Positions 15,361 to 24,500 of a stretch of 38,587 nt of DNA are shown here, piece by piece. The stretch is from Bacteroidaceae bacterium. GTDB taxonomy: Bacteria; Bacteroidota; Bacteroidia; Bacteroidales; Bacteroidaceae. The stretch covers positions 1-38,587 of the forward strand of contig CAAGKZ010000038.1 in assembly GCA_900770665.1 (NCBI GenBank). The letters are read 5' to 3'. The translations under genes were made by a program, and so were the position numbers. Each line of letters begins with the position of its first letter. Within the stretch, counting starts at the first letter, position 1. Under the pieces are notes generated by a model. The model did not search any database. It was given only the letters and a program-made list of their open reading frames with translations, and was not told where the DNA came from.

Positions 15361-16824
15361 TCACTTTGCAGGGGCATTCTCAAGCAACAGCAAGAGGTGA
15401 CGCCACCAGCGCTCGGTAGATGCAATATGCAGGCGCTCGTCGGGAGAGTGCACGCCACGCATTGTAGGACCAAATGAAATCATATCCAGGTGTGAAGCCT
15501 TCTCAAGGAAAAGACCGCACTCAAGACCTGCGTGGATGGCCTTAATCTTGGCCTCCTCGCCAAAGAGTTCCCTGTAGGTATCGCAAGCCACCTTGAGAAT
15601 CTCCGATTTCATATTCGGTTTCCAACCCGGATACTGTCCTTTGGTTGTCACCTTTGCGCCTGCAAGTTCAAAGGCCGAACGTACCGACATTGACACGAAG
15701 TCACGCGCCGACTCGATGGAGCTGCGCTGGCTGGTGGTAATGGTGATGACATTGTCGGCAGTGCGCTTTATTGAGGCCAGGTTGCTCGATGTCTCTACCA
15801 GTCCGGGAACATCCTGGCTCATTGCAAACACGCCATTGAACACCGCACACACACTGCGCAGCAACTTGCCTGCAACAACAGGATCGATGACACGGGCAAC
15901 AGGGTCTGTGCTCTGCATTGTGAGGCGCATATTTGGTTCTGTAGCGCTGTATTCATCCTGCACCTCGGCTGCAAAGATATTGAAATCGACGCGCACCTTC
16001 TCCTTGTCGGCCGACTGTATTGCAAAGACTGCAGATGCATCGCGCGGAATTGCATTATGCAGGCTACCGCCTGTGATATCGCAAAGGTAGAACTCATACT
16101 TCTCGGCTACACGTGCAAGGAAGCGGCACAACAGTTTGTTGGCATTGGCACGTCCCTTATTGATGTCGTCGCCCGAGTGTCCGCCTGTAAGGGCATTGAT
16201 ATCCACCTTCACATAGAACATATCACCACCAATGGTTGTCCATACGTGCTTGAAATCGGCGTAGTTGCACACACCGCCTGCACAACCTATGAACATCTCA
16301 CCCTCGTCCTCACTGTCAAGGTTGACAAGAATATCACCTTGCAGGAGTTCGGGTGCAAGAGCCTCGGCACCAGTGAGGCCGGTCTCCTCGTCAATGGTAA
16401 AGAGACAGTTGATGGGACCATGCTTCAATGTATTGTCGGCAAGCACGGCCATTGCAGCAGCAACGCCAACACCGTTGTCGGCACCGAGCGTTGTACTCTG
16501 CGCCTTAAGCCACTCGCCATCGACCCATGTCTTTATTGGGTCTTTGGTGAAATCGTGCTCAACATCGGGACGTTTGTCGCATACCATATCCATGTGGCTC
16601 TGCAATATTATGGTCTTTCTGTTCTCATAACCCGGAGTCGCAGGTTTCTTGATGAGCACATTGCCTACACCGTCGGCTATAGTCTCAAAACCGAGTTCCT
16701 TACCAAAATTCTGCAAATAAGCTGATATCTGAGCCTCGTTCTTTGAACCATGAGGAATTTCACATATCTTCAAGAAATACCCGAAAAGTGCCTCGGGCTG
16801 CAAGTTGTTGTTTTCCATATCCAA
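15361..16824 (-). CDS. pepD: Aminoacyl-histidine dipeptidase (M20 family cytosolic dipeptidase)
   Basis: A 487-residue metallopeptidase that hydrolyses dipeptides in the cytoplasm. Metal-binding and catalytic residues are visible: QSHMDMV with H77 and D79, the bridging aspartate in GADNGVGVAA, and the general-base pair in DEETGLTGAE near residue 148. The lid domain includes ALTGGHSGDDINKGRANANKLL near residue 213. Length matches PepD. The start MDMENNN at 16824 could also be the second Met, two residues in. It has no signal peptide. Confidence 0.95.
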   Translation of the reverse strand: MDMENNNLQPEALFGYFLKICEIPHGSKNEAQISAYLQNFGKELGFETIADGVGNVLIKKPATPGYENRKTIILQSHMDMVCDKRPDVEHDFTKDPIKTWVDGEWLKAQSTTLGADNGVGVAAAMAVLADNTLKHGPINCLFTIDEETGLTGAEALAPELLQGDILVNLDSEDEGEMFIGCAGGVCNYADFKHVWTTIGGDMFYVKVDINALTGGHSGDDINKGRANANKLLCRFLARVAEKYEFYLCDITGGSLHNAIPRDASAVFAIQSADKEKVRVDFNIFAAEVQDEYSATEPNMRLTMQSTDPVARVIDPVVAGKLLRSVCAVFNGVFAMSQDVPGLVETSSNLASIKRTADNVITITTSQRSSIESARDFVSMSVRSAFELAGAKVTTKGQYPGWKPNMKSEILKVACDTYRELFGEEAKIKAIHAGLECGLFLEKASHLDMISFGPTMRGVHSPDERLHIASTERWWRHLLLLLENAPAK

Positions 16825-16944
16825 AAATGTTTAAATTCGTTAAAGAAAGTTCTTGATTAGTAAAATATTGTTAATTATCCTTTTTGTAGCCTCGTTTTTA
16901 CCTTTTTTTGGCAATTCGCACACACTCAAGACAATAAAAAGCAC

Positions 16945-16952
16945 TATCTTTG
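16945..16952 (+). promoter_or_regulatory. -7 box upstream of the small membrane protein gene
   Basis: TATCTTTG matches TAnnTTTG and lies 53 bases before the chosen ATG at 17006. I found no clear -33 element at the right distance. Its presence supports the shorter start of the downstream gene. Confidence 0.4.
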
Positions 16953-17005
16953 CAACGCTGAAGAAAAAACACTTGTTCGGCTACAACATTACAAAGTTAA
17001 TTGAA

Positions 17006-17218
17006 ATGTTCAGAACTTTACTATTTACACTATTAATTATTGCAATTTGTGTTGCATTGCTTGCCATAAAGGTAATCATAAAGAAAAACGGCAGGTTCCC
17101 TAACACACACGTCGGCGGAAACAAGGCAATGCGAAAAAGAGGAATAAAGTGCGTGCAGTCACAGGACAGGGACGCACGCAGGGACAACCCCATGGCTGTC
17201 GAAGAAATCAGGAAATAA
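17006..17218 (+). CDS. Small membrane protein conserved in Bacteroidales, unknown function
   Basis: A 70-residue protein with one N-terminal membrane helix (MFRTLLFTLLIIAICVALLAIKVII) followed by a basic tail. The tail contains KKNGRFPNTHVGGNKAMRKRGIKCVQSQDR, and the block GRFPNTHVGGNKAMRKRGI is a familiar conserved signature of a short Bacteroidales protein. I chose the ATG at 17006 because this core starts there and a -7 box lies upstream at 16945; the open frame extends to 16853 without similarity. It lies 61 bases before the OmpH-like gene and may be cotranscribed with it. Confidence 0.75.
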   Translation: MFRTLLFTLLIIAICVALLAIKVIIKKNGRFPNTHVGGNKAMRKRGIKCVQSQDRDARRDNPMAVEEIRK

Positions 17219-17279
17219 AACCGGCAGGTGTAAAGTGCATATCGACACCACCCTGCTACTTTATAATAAATTTAATACT

Positions 17280-17903
17280 ATGAGAACCACAAAAACCATG
17301 ACATTGTTGGCTGCACTGGCCTTTATACAGTTGCTTTTTGTACAATGCTCGTCGAACAACAGCGAGGCAGCTCCTGCTAACGAAGCAGCAACTCCCGCAG
17401 CAGTTGTTACAGCACCCGACTCTACTCCCGTATGCCACATCAGAATAGCATACGTCGACTACGATTCACTCTTGCTTAACTTCAACCTCGCCCAGGAGAT
17501 GCAAAAGGAACTTATCCGCGAGGAGATGAAGATAAACAACATCATTGAAAAGGAGAGAAAGAGCTTGCAGGAAGAGGTTGCCGCATTTGAGAACAAGGTA
17601 CAGAACAATGTATTTGCCACACAGGAACGTGCACAGGCCGAATATGAGAAAATAATGAAGAAGGACCAGGAGCTGATGCAACGCAGCCAGGCTTTGATTG
17701 CCGAGTTCGAAAAGGAGAGCATCACAAAGTCGAACGAGGTTACGCAGAGCATCACAAGCTACATCCAGGAGTATAACAGCGATGCCAAGTACGATTTCAT
17801 CCTCACAAAGATGGGCGGCAACATGCTTTATGCAAACGAAGCCCTCGACATCACCAAGGAAGTTGTTGAAGGCCTCAATACAAAGTACGGTTCCAACGAA
17901 TAA
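17280..17903 (+). CDS. OmpH/Skp family periplasmic protein, possible lipoprotein
   Basis: A 207-residue protein. It has a hydrophobic signal ending LLFVQCSS, with Cys23 as a possible lipidation site; the -1 Gln is unusual for a lipobox, so lipidation is uncertain. A low-complexity Ala/Pro/Thr linker (residues 27-48) follows. The OmpH domain starts IRIAYVDYDSLLLNF, continues in a long charged coiled coil (residues about 75-150), and closes with YDFILTKMGGNMLYANEALDITKEVVEGLN, the diagnostic C-terminal block of Skp-like chaperones. Skp holds unfolded outer-membrane proteins in the periplasm. I use the ATG at 17280; upstream codons lack similarity. Confidence 0.88.
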   Translation: MRTTKTMTLLAALAFIQLLFVQCSSNNSEAAPANEAATPAAVVTAPDSTPVCHIRIAYVDYDSLLLNFNLAQEMQKELIREEMKINNIIEKERKSLQEEVAAFENKVQNNVFATQERAQAEYEKIMKKDQELMQRSQALIAEFEKESITKSNEVTQSITSYIQEYNSDAKYDFILTKMGGNMLYANEALDITKEVVEGLNTKYGSNE

Positions 17904-17919
17904 GAATAACTTATTTATA

Positions 17920-17949
17920 AAAAAACTCTCAGCATGCTGAGAGTTTTTT
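17920..17949. terminator. Bidirectional terminator between the OmpH-like gene and aspA
   Basis: A perfect 30-bp palindrome with A-run and T-run ends, between convergent genes. Confidence 0.85.
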
Positions 17950-17956
17950 ATTTGTA

Positions 17957-19372
17957 TCAATATTTCTTGTGCGGCATCTTGTGCGGCGCAATCATATTCT
18001 CAGGACGCAGGAGTTCGTCAAGTTCCTCCTTTGTGAGCAGATTCTCCTCGAGGACAAGGTCGTAGACGCTACGGTTCTCCTTCAGGGCACGTTTTGCAAT
18101 CTTTGCACTGTTCTCATAGCCAAGAACCGGATTCAAGGCAGTCACAATACCAATGCTACCCAGAACCAATTCCTTGCAGTGTCCCTCGTTGGCAGTGATA
18201 CCGTCAACACAAAGAACACGCAAGCGTGTCATACCGCGCAGCAACATACGTATTGACGAAATAATTGAATGCACAATGACAGGCTCCATCACGTTGAGCT
18301 GCAGCTGACCGGCCTCGGCAGCAAAGGTCACTGTCAAGTCGTTACCAATGACACGGAAACATATCTGGTTAACCACCTCAGGGATAACAGGATTTACCTT
18401 ACCCGGCATGATACTTGAACCGGGTTGCATTGGCGGCAGATTAATCTCATTGAGACCACAGCGGGGACCACTTGAGAGCAAACGCAGGTCATTACATATC
18501 TTTGAAAGCTTGACAGCAAGACGTTTAAGTGCAGATGAGTACATGACGGTTGAACCGGCATCGGGTGTTGCCTCGACAAGGTTGCTTGCAAGCACGAACT
18601 CCTTACCCGAAATAGCACGCAAAGCATTTACACAGGCCTGAGCATAACCGGGCTCGGTGTTGATACCTGTACCGATGGCTGTTGCACCCATGTTCACCTC
18701 AAGGAACAGACGTGCCATCTCGTTAAGACGACTCACCTCCTCATCGAGTGTAGCGGCGAAAGCCTCAAACTCCTGTCCCAAAGTCATTGGCACAGCATCC
18801 TGCAACTGTGTACGTCCCATCTTTATAACTTGGTTAAACTCCTTACCCTTGGCACGGAACGAAGCAATGAGCAGTTTAAGTTCATGCACAAGATCCTCGT
18901 TATGCAATATGAAGCAGAGTTTGAACGATGTGGGATAGGCATCGTTGGTAGACTGTGACAGGTTCACATGGTCATTGGGGTGGCAATACTGATATTCACC
19001 CTTCTGGTGCCCAAGAATTTCAAGCGCACGGTTGGCAACAACCTCGTTTATATTCATGTTTGTGGATGTACCGGCACCACCCTGCATCAAATCGACAGGG
19101 AACTGGTCGACAAGGGCACCTTCCATAATCTCTTCGCAAGCCTTTTTAATGGCAAGTCCAATCTCCTCGTCGAGTGTACCCAACGACACATTGGCATGGG
19201 CAGCTGCCCACTTTACCATGGCAAGGGCCTTTACATAATAGGGGTGGTCACTGATGGTAATTCCCGATATGTCCTTGAAATTTACCATCGCACGCAGAGT
19301 CTGCACACCATAATAAGCATCGGCAGGGACCTGAATCTCGCCTAATGAATCATGTTCAAGACGTGTTTTCAT
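17957..19372 (-). CDS. aspA: Aspartate ammonia-lyase
   Basis: A 471-residue member of the fumarase/aspartase superfamily that interconverts aspartate with fumarate and ammonia. The signature GSSIMPGKVNPVIPE lies near residue 320, with the catalytic Ser in its flexible loop. Other conserved regions are MQGGAGTSTNMNINEVVANRA near residue 96 and HVNLSQSTNDAYPTSF near residue 135. The N-terminus (RLEHDSLGEIQVPADAYYGVQTLRA) is that of aspartase rather than fumarase C. In gut Bacteroidales this enzyme feeds fumarate to anaerobic respiration and succinate production. The gap to the tRNA (19373-19611) is AT-rich; TATCTTCG on the minus strand at 19444-19451 is a possible -7 box. Confidence 0.95.
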   Translation of the reverse strand: MKTRLEHDSLGEIQVPADAYYGVQTLRAMVNFKDISGITISDHPYYVKALAMVKWAAAHANVSLGTLDEEIGLAIKKACEEIMEGALVDQFPVDLMQGGAGTSTNMNINEVVANRALEILGHQKGEYQYCHPNDHVNLSQSTNDAYPTSFKLCFILHNEDLVHELKLLIASFRAKGKEFNQVIKMGRTQLQDAVPMTLGQEFEAFAATLDEEVSRLNEMARLFLEVNMGATAIGTGINTEPGYAQACVNALRAISGKEFVLASNLVEATPDAGSTVMYSSALKRLAVKLSKICNDLRLLSSGPRCGLNEINLPPMQPGSSIMPGKVNPVIPEVVNQICFRVIGNDLTVTFAAEAGQLQLNVMEPVIVHSIISSIRMLLRGMTRLRVLCVDGITANEGHCKELVLGSIGIVTALNPVLGYENSAKIAKRALKENRSVYDLVLEENLLTKEELDELLRPENMIAPHKMPHKKY

Positions 19373-19579
19373 TGTTATATATTTTTAAAAACCTTAGTTA
19401 CAAAACAAGCAATGCCGACATTGGGTTCGACAATTGCCATATGCGAAGATATAAATTAAAAATCGTAACAAAGAAAAAAGGCAACTATTTTTTACAAAAG
19501 TTGCAGAAATGAAAAACGCTGAGGAGATTTTACCACAACACTCCACTGTTTCAAGAAAATTACCAAACTGAAGGGTATG

Positions 19580-19605
19580 AAAAAAGGAGAGCACTTTTGC
19601 TCTCC
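19580..19605 (-). terminator. Terminator of the initiator tRNA gene
   Basis: On the minus strand, an 8-bp stem (19586-19593 with 19598-19605), a 4-base loop AAAG, then a run of T residues. It lies just after the tRNA 3' end. Confidence 0.85.
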
Positions 19606-19611
19606 TTGAAG

Positions 19612-19683
19612 TAGCGGGGGAAGGGATCGAACCTCCGGCCTTTGGGTTATGAGCCCAACGAGCTACCACTGCTCCACCCCGCG
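19612..19683 (-). tRNA. Initiator tRNA-Met (CAT anticodon)
   Basis: A 72-base cloverleaf on the minus strand: acceptor CGCGGGG, D-arm GGAGCAGTGGTAGCTC, anticodon arm with loop CTCATAA, T-arm GGAGGTTCGATCCCTTCC. Two initiator hallmarks are visible: the first acceptor position is unpaired (C1 opposite U72), and the anticodon stem has three G:C pairs (GGG/CCC) next to the loop. CCA is not encoded, which is normal for many Bacteroidetes tRNA genes. Confidence 0.93.
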
Positions 19684-19823
19684 ATGCATTCTTAATTCAT
19701 GTGCAAAGGTACAACAATTTTTCTTATCCACAAATTTTTCTGGAGAAAAATTGCTGTTCTGAGATAAAAAATACATGAAAAGGAGAAACTTCCTCCAATG
19801 TACATATTTTTCGCGCCCGTTTA

Positions 19824-19854
19824 TTGCACAAATTTGCACAAATGTGTAATTTTG
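19824..19854 (+). promoter_or_regulatory. Promoter of the tetR-rluA-like pair, with repeated GCACAAAT words
   Basis: TAATTTTG (19847-19854) is a full -7 match and TTG (19824-19826) lies 20 bases upstream. Between and around the boxes are two direct GCACAAAT words and a following TGTGT, a plausible site for autoregulation by the TetR product; this is inference. The rest of the gap 19684-19823 is featureless. Confidence 0.5.
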
Positions 19855-19873
19855 CAAAAAAATAGAAACAAGC

Positions 19874-20467
19874 ATGTCCACCATTGAAACAAGAGAACTT
19901 CTAATAAAGGTTGCAAGAAAACTTTTCTCCAAAGAGGGCATCAGCAATATCACAATGAACGATATTGCAAAGGCCGCCAACAAAAGCCGCAGAACGGTGT
20001 ATACATATTTCCAAAGCAAGGAAGAACTGCTTGAGGCGAGTATAGAGATGGAGGTAAAGAAAATATCGGCAGCTGTGACAAAGGTGGCCTTGTCCGATCT
20101 TCCCGCAGACAAAAAGATAGTAAAGCTCATCTTCGTGCGCCTGCAGATGACCCGTAATATTGTGCGACGTAATGGTTGCCTGCACAATGACTACATTCTC
20201 ATCGTCGAGCACATACGCAAGAGTTTCGACACAAAGGAAATAGCCCTTTTCAGACACATAATAACTGAGGGGAACCAAAAAGGAATCTTCAACAGCGAAA
20301 GCCCGGATCTTGCAGCACGTTTCCTTCATTTCTGCCTCAAGGGCATTGAGCTGCCATTCATAAACGGCATGATAAACCGCAACAACGATGAGAAACTTGT
20401 ACACCAATTCACAGAAAGAGTGATACTCAACGCACTTGGGCATAAGACAAATGAGAAATTCCAATAA
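19874..20467 (+). CDS. TetR/AcrR family transcriptional regulator
   Basis: A 197-residue regulator with a TetR-type helix-turn-helix at residues 20-50: GISNITMNDIAKAANKSRRTVYTYFQSKEELLEA. The C-terminal ligand-binding part is helical (EHIRKSFDTKEIALFRHIITEGNQKGIFN) and resembles the TetR_C domains found widely in Bacteroidetes. No efflux gene is adjacent; the next gene, a pseudouridine synthase, starts 3 bases after its stop, so the pair is cotranscribed. Regulated target and ligand are unknown. The promoter carries repeats that may be its own operator. Confidence 0.9.
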   Translation: MSTIETRELLIKVARKLFSKEGISNITMNDIAKAANKSRRTVYTYFQSKEELLEASIEMEVKKISAAVTKVALSDLPADKKIVKLIFVRLQMTRNIVRRNGCLHNDYILIVEHIRKSFDTKEIALFRHIITEGNQKGIFNSESPDLAARFLHFCLKGIELPFINGMINRNNDEKLVHQFTERVILNALGHKTNEKFQ

Positions 20468-20470
20468 GCA

Positions 20471-21139
20471 ATGAAGGTACTTTACGAGGACAACCACATT
20501 ATCATCATAAACAAGGCTGCCGGTGAGATTGTACAGGGTGACAAGACCGGTGACGAATCGCTGTGCGACACAATGAAGGCATACATAAAGGAGAAATATG
20601 CCAAACCCGGAAATGTATTCATAGGGTTGCCCCACAGGCTCGACCGCCCCGTGAGCGGCATTGTGGTGTTTGCAAAGACAAGCAAGGCGCTTGAAAGACT
20701 CAACCGCATGTTCAGCGAAGGAAACGTAAAGAAGATATACTGGGCACTGACAAAGGGCATTCCCGTACCGGCCGAGGCAGAACTTGAGAGTTGGATACTG
20801 CGCAACGAAAAGATGAACAAGAGTTTCTCCTACCCCAAGGAGGTAAAAGGTTCAAAACGCGCCGTGCTGCACTACCGGCTTGCAGCTGCATCGCAGAACT
20901 ATAATCTCATTGAAGTGGAACTGAAGACCGGCCGCCATCACCAGATACGTTGCCAGTTATCATCAATAGGCTGCCCCATAAAGGGGGATTTGAAATATGG
21001 TGCACAGCGCTCCAACCCCGACGGAAGCATCTCGCTCCACGCACGCTACATAGAGTTCACACATCCCGTTTCAAAAGAGCTGATTGCAATAACAGCACCC
21101 CTGCCAAGCGACAGACTATGGCAAAGCTTTGAAAAATAA
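20471..21139 (+). CDS. RluA family RNA pseudouridine synthase
   Basis: A 222-residue synthase that isomerises uridine to pseudouridine in RNA. The catalytic motif HRLDRPVSGIVVF is at residues 55-67 with D58 as the catalytic aspartate. Later motifs are KIYWALTKG near residue 97 and the substrate-recognition block GRHHQIRCQLSSIGCPIKGDLKYG near residue 156. There is no S4 domain, so it is a short RluA-type enzyme like RluA/TruC rather than RluD; the exact target (tRNA or rRNA) cannot be told. It is 3 bases downstream of the tetR gene. Confidence 0.92.
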   Translation: MKVLYEDNHIIIINKAAGEIVQGDKTGDESLCDTMKAYIKEKYAKPGNVFIGLPHRLDRPVSGIVVFAKTSKALERLNRMFSEGNVKKIYWALTKGIPVPAEAELESWILRNEKMNKSFSYPKEVKGSKRAVLHYRLAAASQNYNLIEVELKTGRHHQIRCQLSSIGCPIKGDLKYGAQRSNPDGSISLHARYIEFTHPVSKELIAITAPLPSDRLWQSFEK

Positions 21140-21474
21140 GCGGAAAGCTGCGAGTAAGCGAGAACAGAGGAAAAGTTTACTTTTACTATGCCGAGCGGAA
21201 GCAGGTTCAAGCGCACGAAGTGCGGTTAAAGCTGCGAGTAAGCGAATTTCTTGATTAAGCGAGTTTAACACAAACTTGTTTGATGTTATACTGCGAGTGA
21301 TAAAGAAATCAACAATGTTAATGTGGGTAAATTTACACACGAGCGAGCGGGAGAAATTTCAAGGAATTTAAAATGGCTGTTGATTTAATATATCAATAGC
21401 TATATCCCAAACTTAAAGCAAACGGAATTATCCACATCTTTTTGCGACAGAGCCCACATTAGGCCTCTTGTTGA
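21137..21474. repeat. Intergenic 'cgagtaagcga' repeat, inverse copy of the window's last 150 bases
   Basis: Bases 21241-21325 match the reverse complement of 38503-38587 almost base for base. The adjoining block 21200-21240 (gcaggttcaagcgcacgaag...) is present at 38446-38475 but on the opposite side of the shared block, so the order is permuted. Bases 21326-21360 diverge, and 21361-21474 contain nothing I recognise. This fills the gap between the RluA-like gene and nifJ. Confidence 0.8.
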
Positions 21475-21521
21475 ATAAAGTACAACAGGATGGCAGTAGC
21501 TGCCATCCTGTTGTACTTTAT
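21475..21521. terminator. Terminator downstream of nifJ
   Basis: A 22-bp perfect stem (21475-21496 with 21500-21521) with a 3-base centre, 16 bases beyond the nifJ stop on the minus strand. Confidence 0.75.
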
Positions 21522-21537
21522 ATTGCTGCTTTAATTG

Positions 21538-24500
21538 TTACTCGGCTGTCTCTTCCTTGCTCCAGTCGAGCTTTGCCATGCGCTGGTAGCTTGCATAGCG
21601 CTTCTTTGCCATGCCCTCGGCTGCATCGAACAGCTCGTGTGCCTCGGTCGGGAACTGCTTAGCAAGTGCTGCATAACGTACCTCGCCCTGCAGGAACTCC
21701 TGGAACTTCTCCCACTGCGGCTCCTTGCTGTCAAGGGTGAATGGGTTCTTGCCCTCGTCCTCAAGTGCTGGGTTGTAACGCCACAAGTGCCAGTATCCGC
21801 ACTCAACGGCAGCCTGCTGCTCGGCCTGAGCCTTGCCCATACCACGCTTGATACCGTGGTTGATACATGGAGCGTATGCAATTACCAATGATGGACCTGG
21901 GTAGGCCTCGGCCTCGCGTATAGCCTTGAGGCACTGGTCGTAGCTTGCGCCCATTGCAATCTGTGCAACATATACATAGCCGTATGTTGTGGCAATCATA
22001 CCAAGGTCCTTCTTGCGTATGCGCTTGCCGGCAGCGGCAAACTTTGCAATGGCACCAAGAGGTGTGGCCTTTGACGACTGACCGCCGGTGTTTGAGTAAA
22101 CCTCGGTGTCAAGAACAAGGATGTTCACATCCTCGCCCGACGCAATCACGTGGTCAAGACCACCGTAACCGATGTCGTATGATGCACCGTCGCCACCGAT
22201 AATCCACTGTGAACGCTTTACAAGATACTGCTTGATGGCAAGAATCTGCTCGCTTGTCTCGCTCTCATACTCCTCGCAAGCCTTGATGATGGCAGGAGCA
22301 ATCTCCTTTGTCACCTCGGCGCTGTTCTTGTTGTCAATCCACTTCTGTGCAAGCTCCTTCACCTCCTCGGGACAGCTGCGGTAGGTCTGTATCTCGGCAA
22401 GCAGGTGCTCAAGGCGTGCGCGCATCTTGTTCTCGGCAAGCTTCATACCCAAGCCGAACTCGCAGAAGTCCTCGAACAGTGAGTTTGCCCATGCCGGGCC
22501 TTCGCCCTTCTCGTTTGTTGTATAAGGTGTCGATGGAACCGATGCTGTGTAGATTGATGAACAGCCTGTTGCGTTGGCAACAATCTGGCGGTCGCCAAAG
22601 AGCTGTGTAAGCAGCTTCACGTATGGTGTCTCACCGCAGCCCGAGCATGCGCCCGAGAACTCGAAGAGCGGTGTGGCGAACTGTGAGTTCTTCGGGTTGC
22701 TTTTCACGTCAACAAGGTGCTGCTTGCTCTTCACGTTCTTCACGCAGTAGTCCCAGTTTGCAGCCTCGTGTCTCTCCTCCTCCAATGAAACCATTGTGAG
22801 TGCCTTGCCGGTCTTTGGATGTCCGGGGCAGATGTCGGCACAGTTGCCGCAACCAAGACAGTCGAGTACGCTCACCTGAATGCGCAGGTGCATACCCTTC
22901 ATAGCAGCAGGTGCCTTCATCTCAATCTTGTCGGCATTGATGCCTGCGCTCTCCTTCTCATCCATCACGAATGGGCGGATGGCAGCGTGAGGACAGACGA
23001 ATGCACAACGGTTACACTGAATACAGTTCTCGGCGTTCCAGCGTGGCACGAATGCGCTCACGCCGCGCTTCTCGTAGGCCGATGTACCCACAGGCCATGT
23101 ACCGTCCTCAAGACCCTTGAATGCCGAAACAGGGAGGTCGGCGCCCTTCTGTGCATTGATGGTGCGTACAATCTTTGTGATGAACTCGGGTTCGTTGCGC
23201 TTCTCTTCAACATCGGCAGGCAGTTTCGCCCAGTTGGGGTCAACGGCAAGCTGTCTGTACTCGCCGCCGCGGTCAACGGCAGCATAGTTCTTGTCAACGA
23301 CATCCTGTCCCTTCTTGCCGTAGGACTTCACGATGAACTTCTTCATCTGCTCAATGGCAAGGTCGACGGGGATAACCTGTGTTATGCGGAAGAATGCACT
23401 CTGCAGAATGGTATTTGTGCGGTTGCCAAGGCCAATCTCCTGTGCAATCTTTGTCGCGTTGATGTAATATACTGTGATATTATTCTCGGCAAAGTAGCGC
23501 TTGATGTTGTTTGGCAGGTTCTTTACAAGCTCATCGCCCTCCCAAACGGTGTTCAAGAGGAATGTACCGTTCTTGCGCAAGCCGCGTGTCACATCGTACA
23601 TGCGTAGATAGGCCTGTACGTGGCACGCAACGAAGTTTGGTGTGTTCACCAGGTAGGTGCTGCGGATGGGCTTGTCACCGAAACGCAGGTGCGAGCAGGT
23701 GAAACCGCCCGATTTCTTTGAGTCGTATGAGAAATAGGCCTGGCAGTGCTTCTTTGTGTTGTCACCGATAATCTTCACCGAGTTTTTGTTTGCACCCACG
23801 GTACCGTCTGCGCCAAGACCGTAGAACTTCGCCTCGAACATGCCGTCAACAACCGCAATCTCCTCCTTCTTCGGGAGTGAGAGGAATGTAACGTCGTCTT
23901 CAATGCCGAATGTAAAGTGGTTCTTTGGCTCGGGCAATGCGAGGTTCTCATATACACCCATGATTAAGGCAGGTGTGGTGTCGCAAGAGCTCAAACCGAA
24001 GCGGCCGCCCACGATAATGGGGTTGATGGCCTGCAGCTCGGGTGTGCTGCTGAATGCCTCGACAACATCAAGATACAAAGGCTCGCCGTTGCTTCCCGGC
24101 TCCTTTGTGCGGTCGAGCACTGCAATGCGCTTCACTGTCTTCGGCATCACTGCCGCAAGGTATTTAACCGAGAACGGACGGTACAGGTGAACGCTCACCA
24201 AACCAACCTTCTCGCCTCTCTCTGTCATGTAGTCGATAGCCTCCTTCACAGCCTCGGTAGCAGAGCCCATTACAATGATTACGCGGTCGGCATCCTCGGC
24301 ACCGTAGTATGTGAACGGAGCATAGTTGCGGCCTGTGATAGCCGAAATCTCCTTCATGTAGTCGGCAACAATGTCGGGAACGGCGTTGTAGAACGGGTTC
24401 TCGCTCTCCTTGTGTGTGAAGAATGTCTCGGGGTTCTCGGCAGTACCGCGCACAACAGGTGACAATGGGCTCAATGCACGGTCGCGGAAAGCCTGGATGC

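Noticed and set aside
19612..19683. tRNA pseudogene because CCA is missing.
   Set aside because: All stems pair, the initiator features are intact, a terminator follows, and CCA is often added after transcription.
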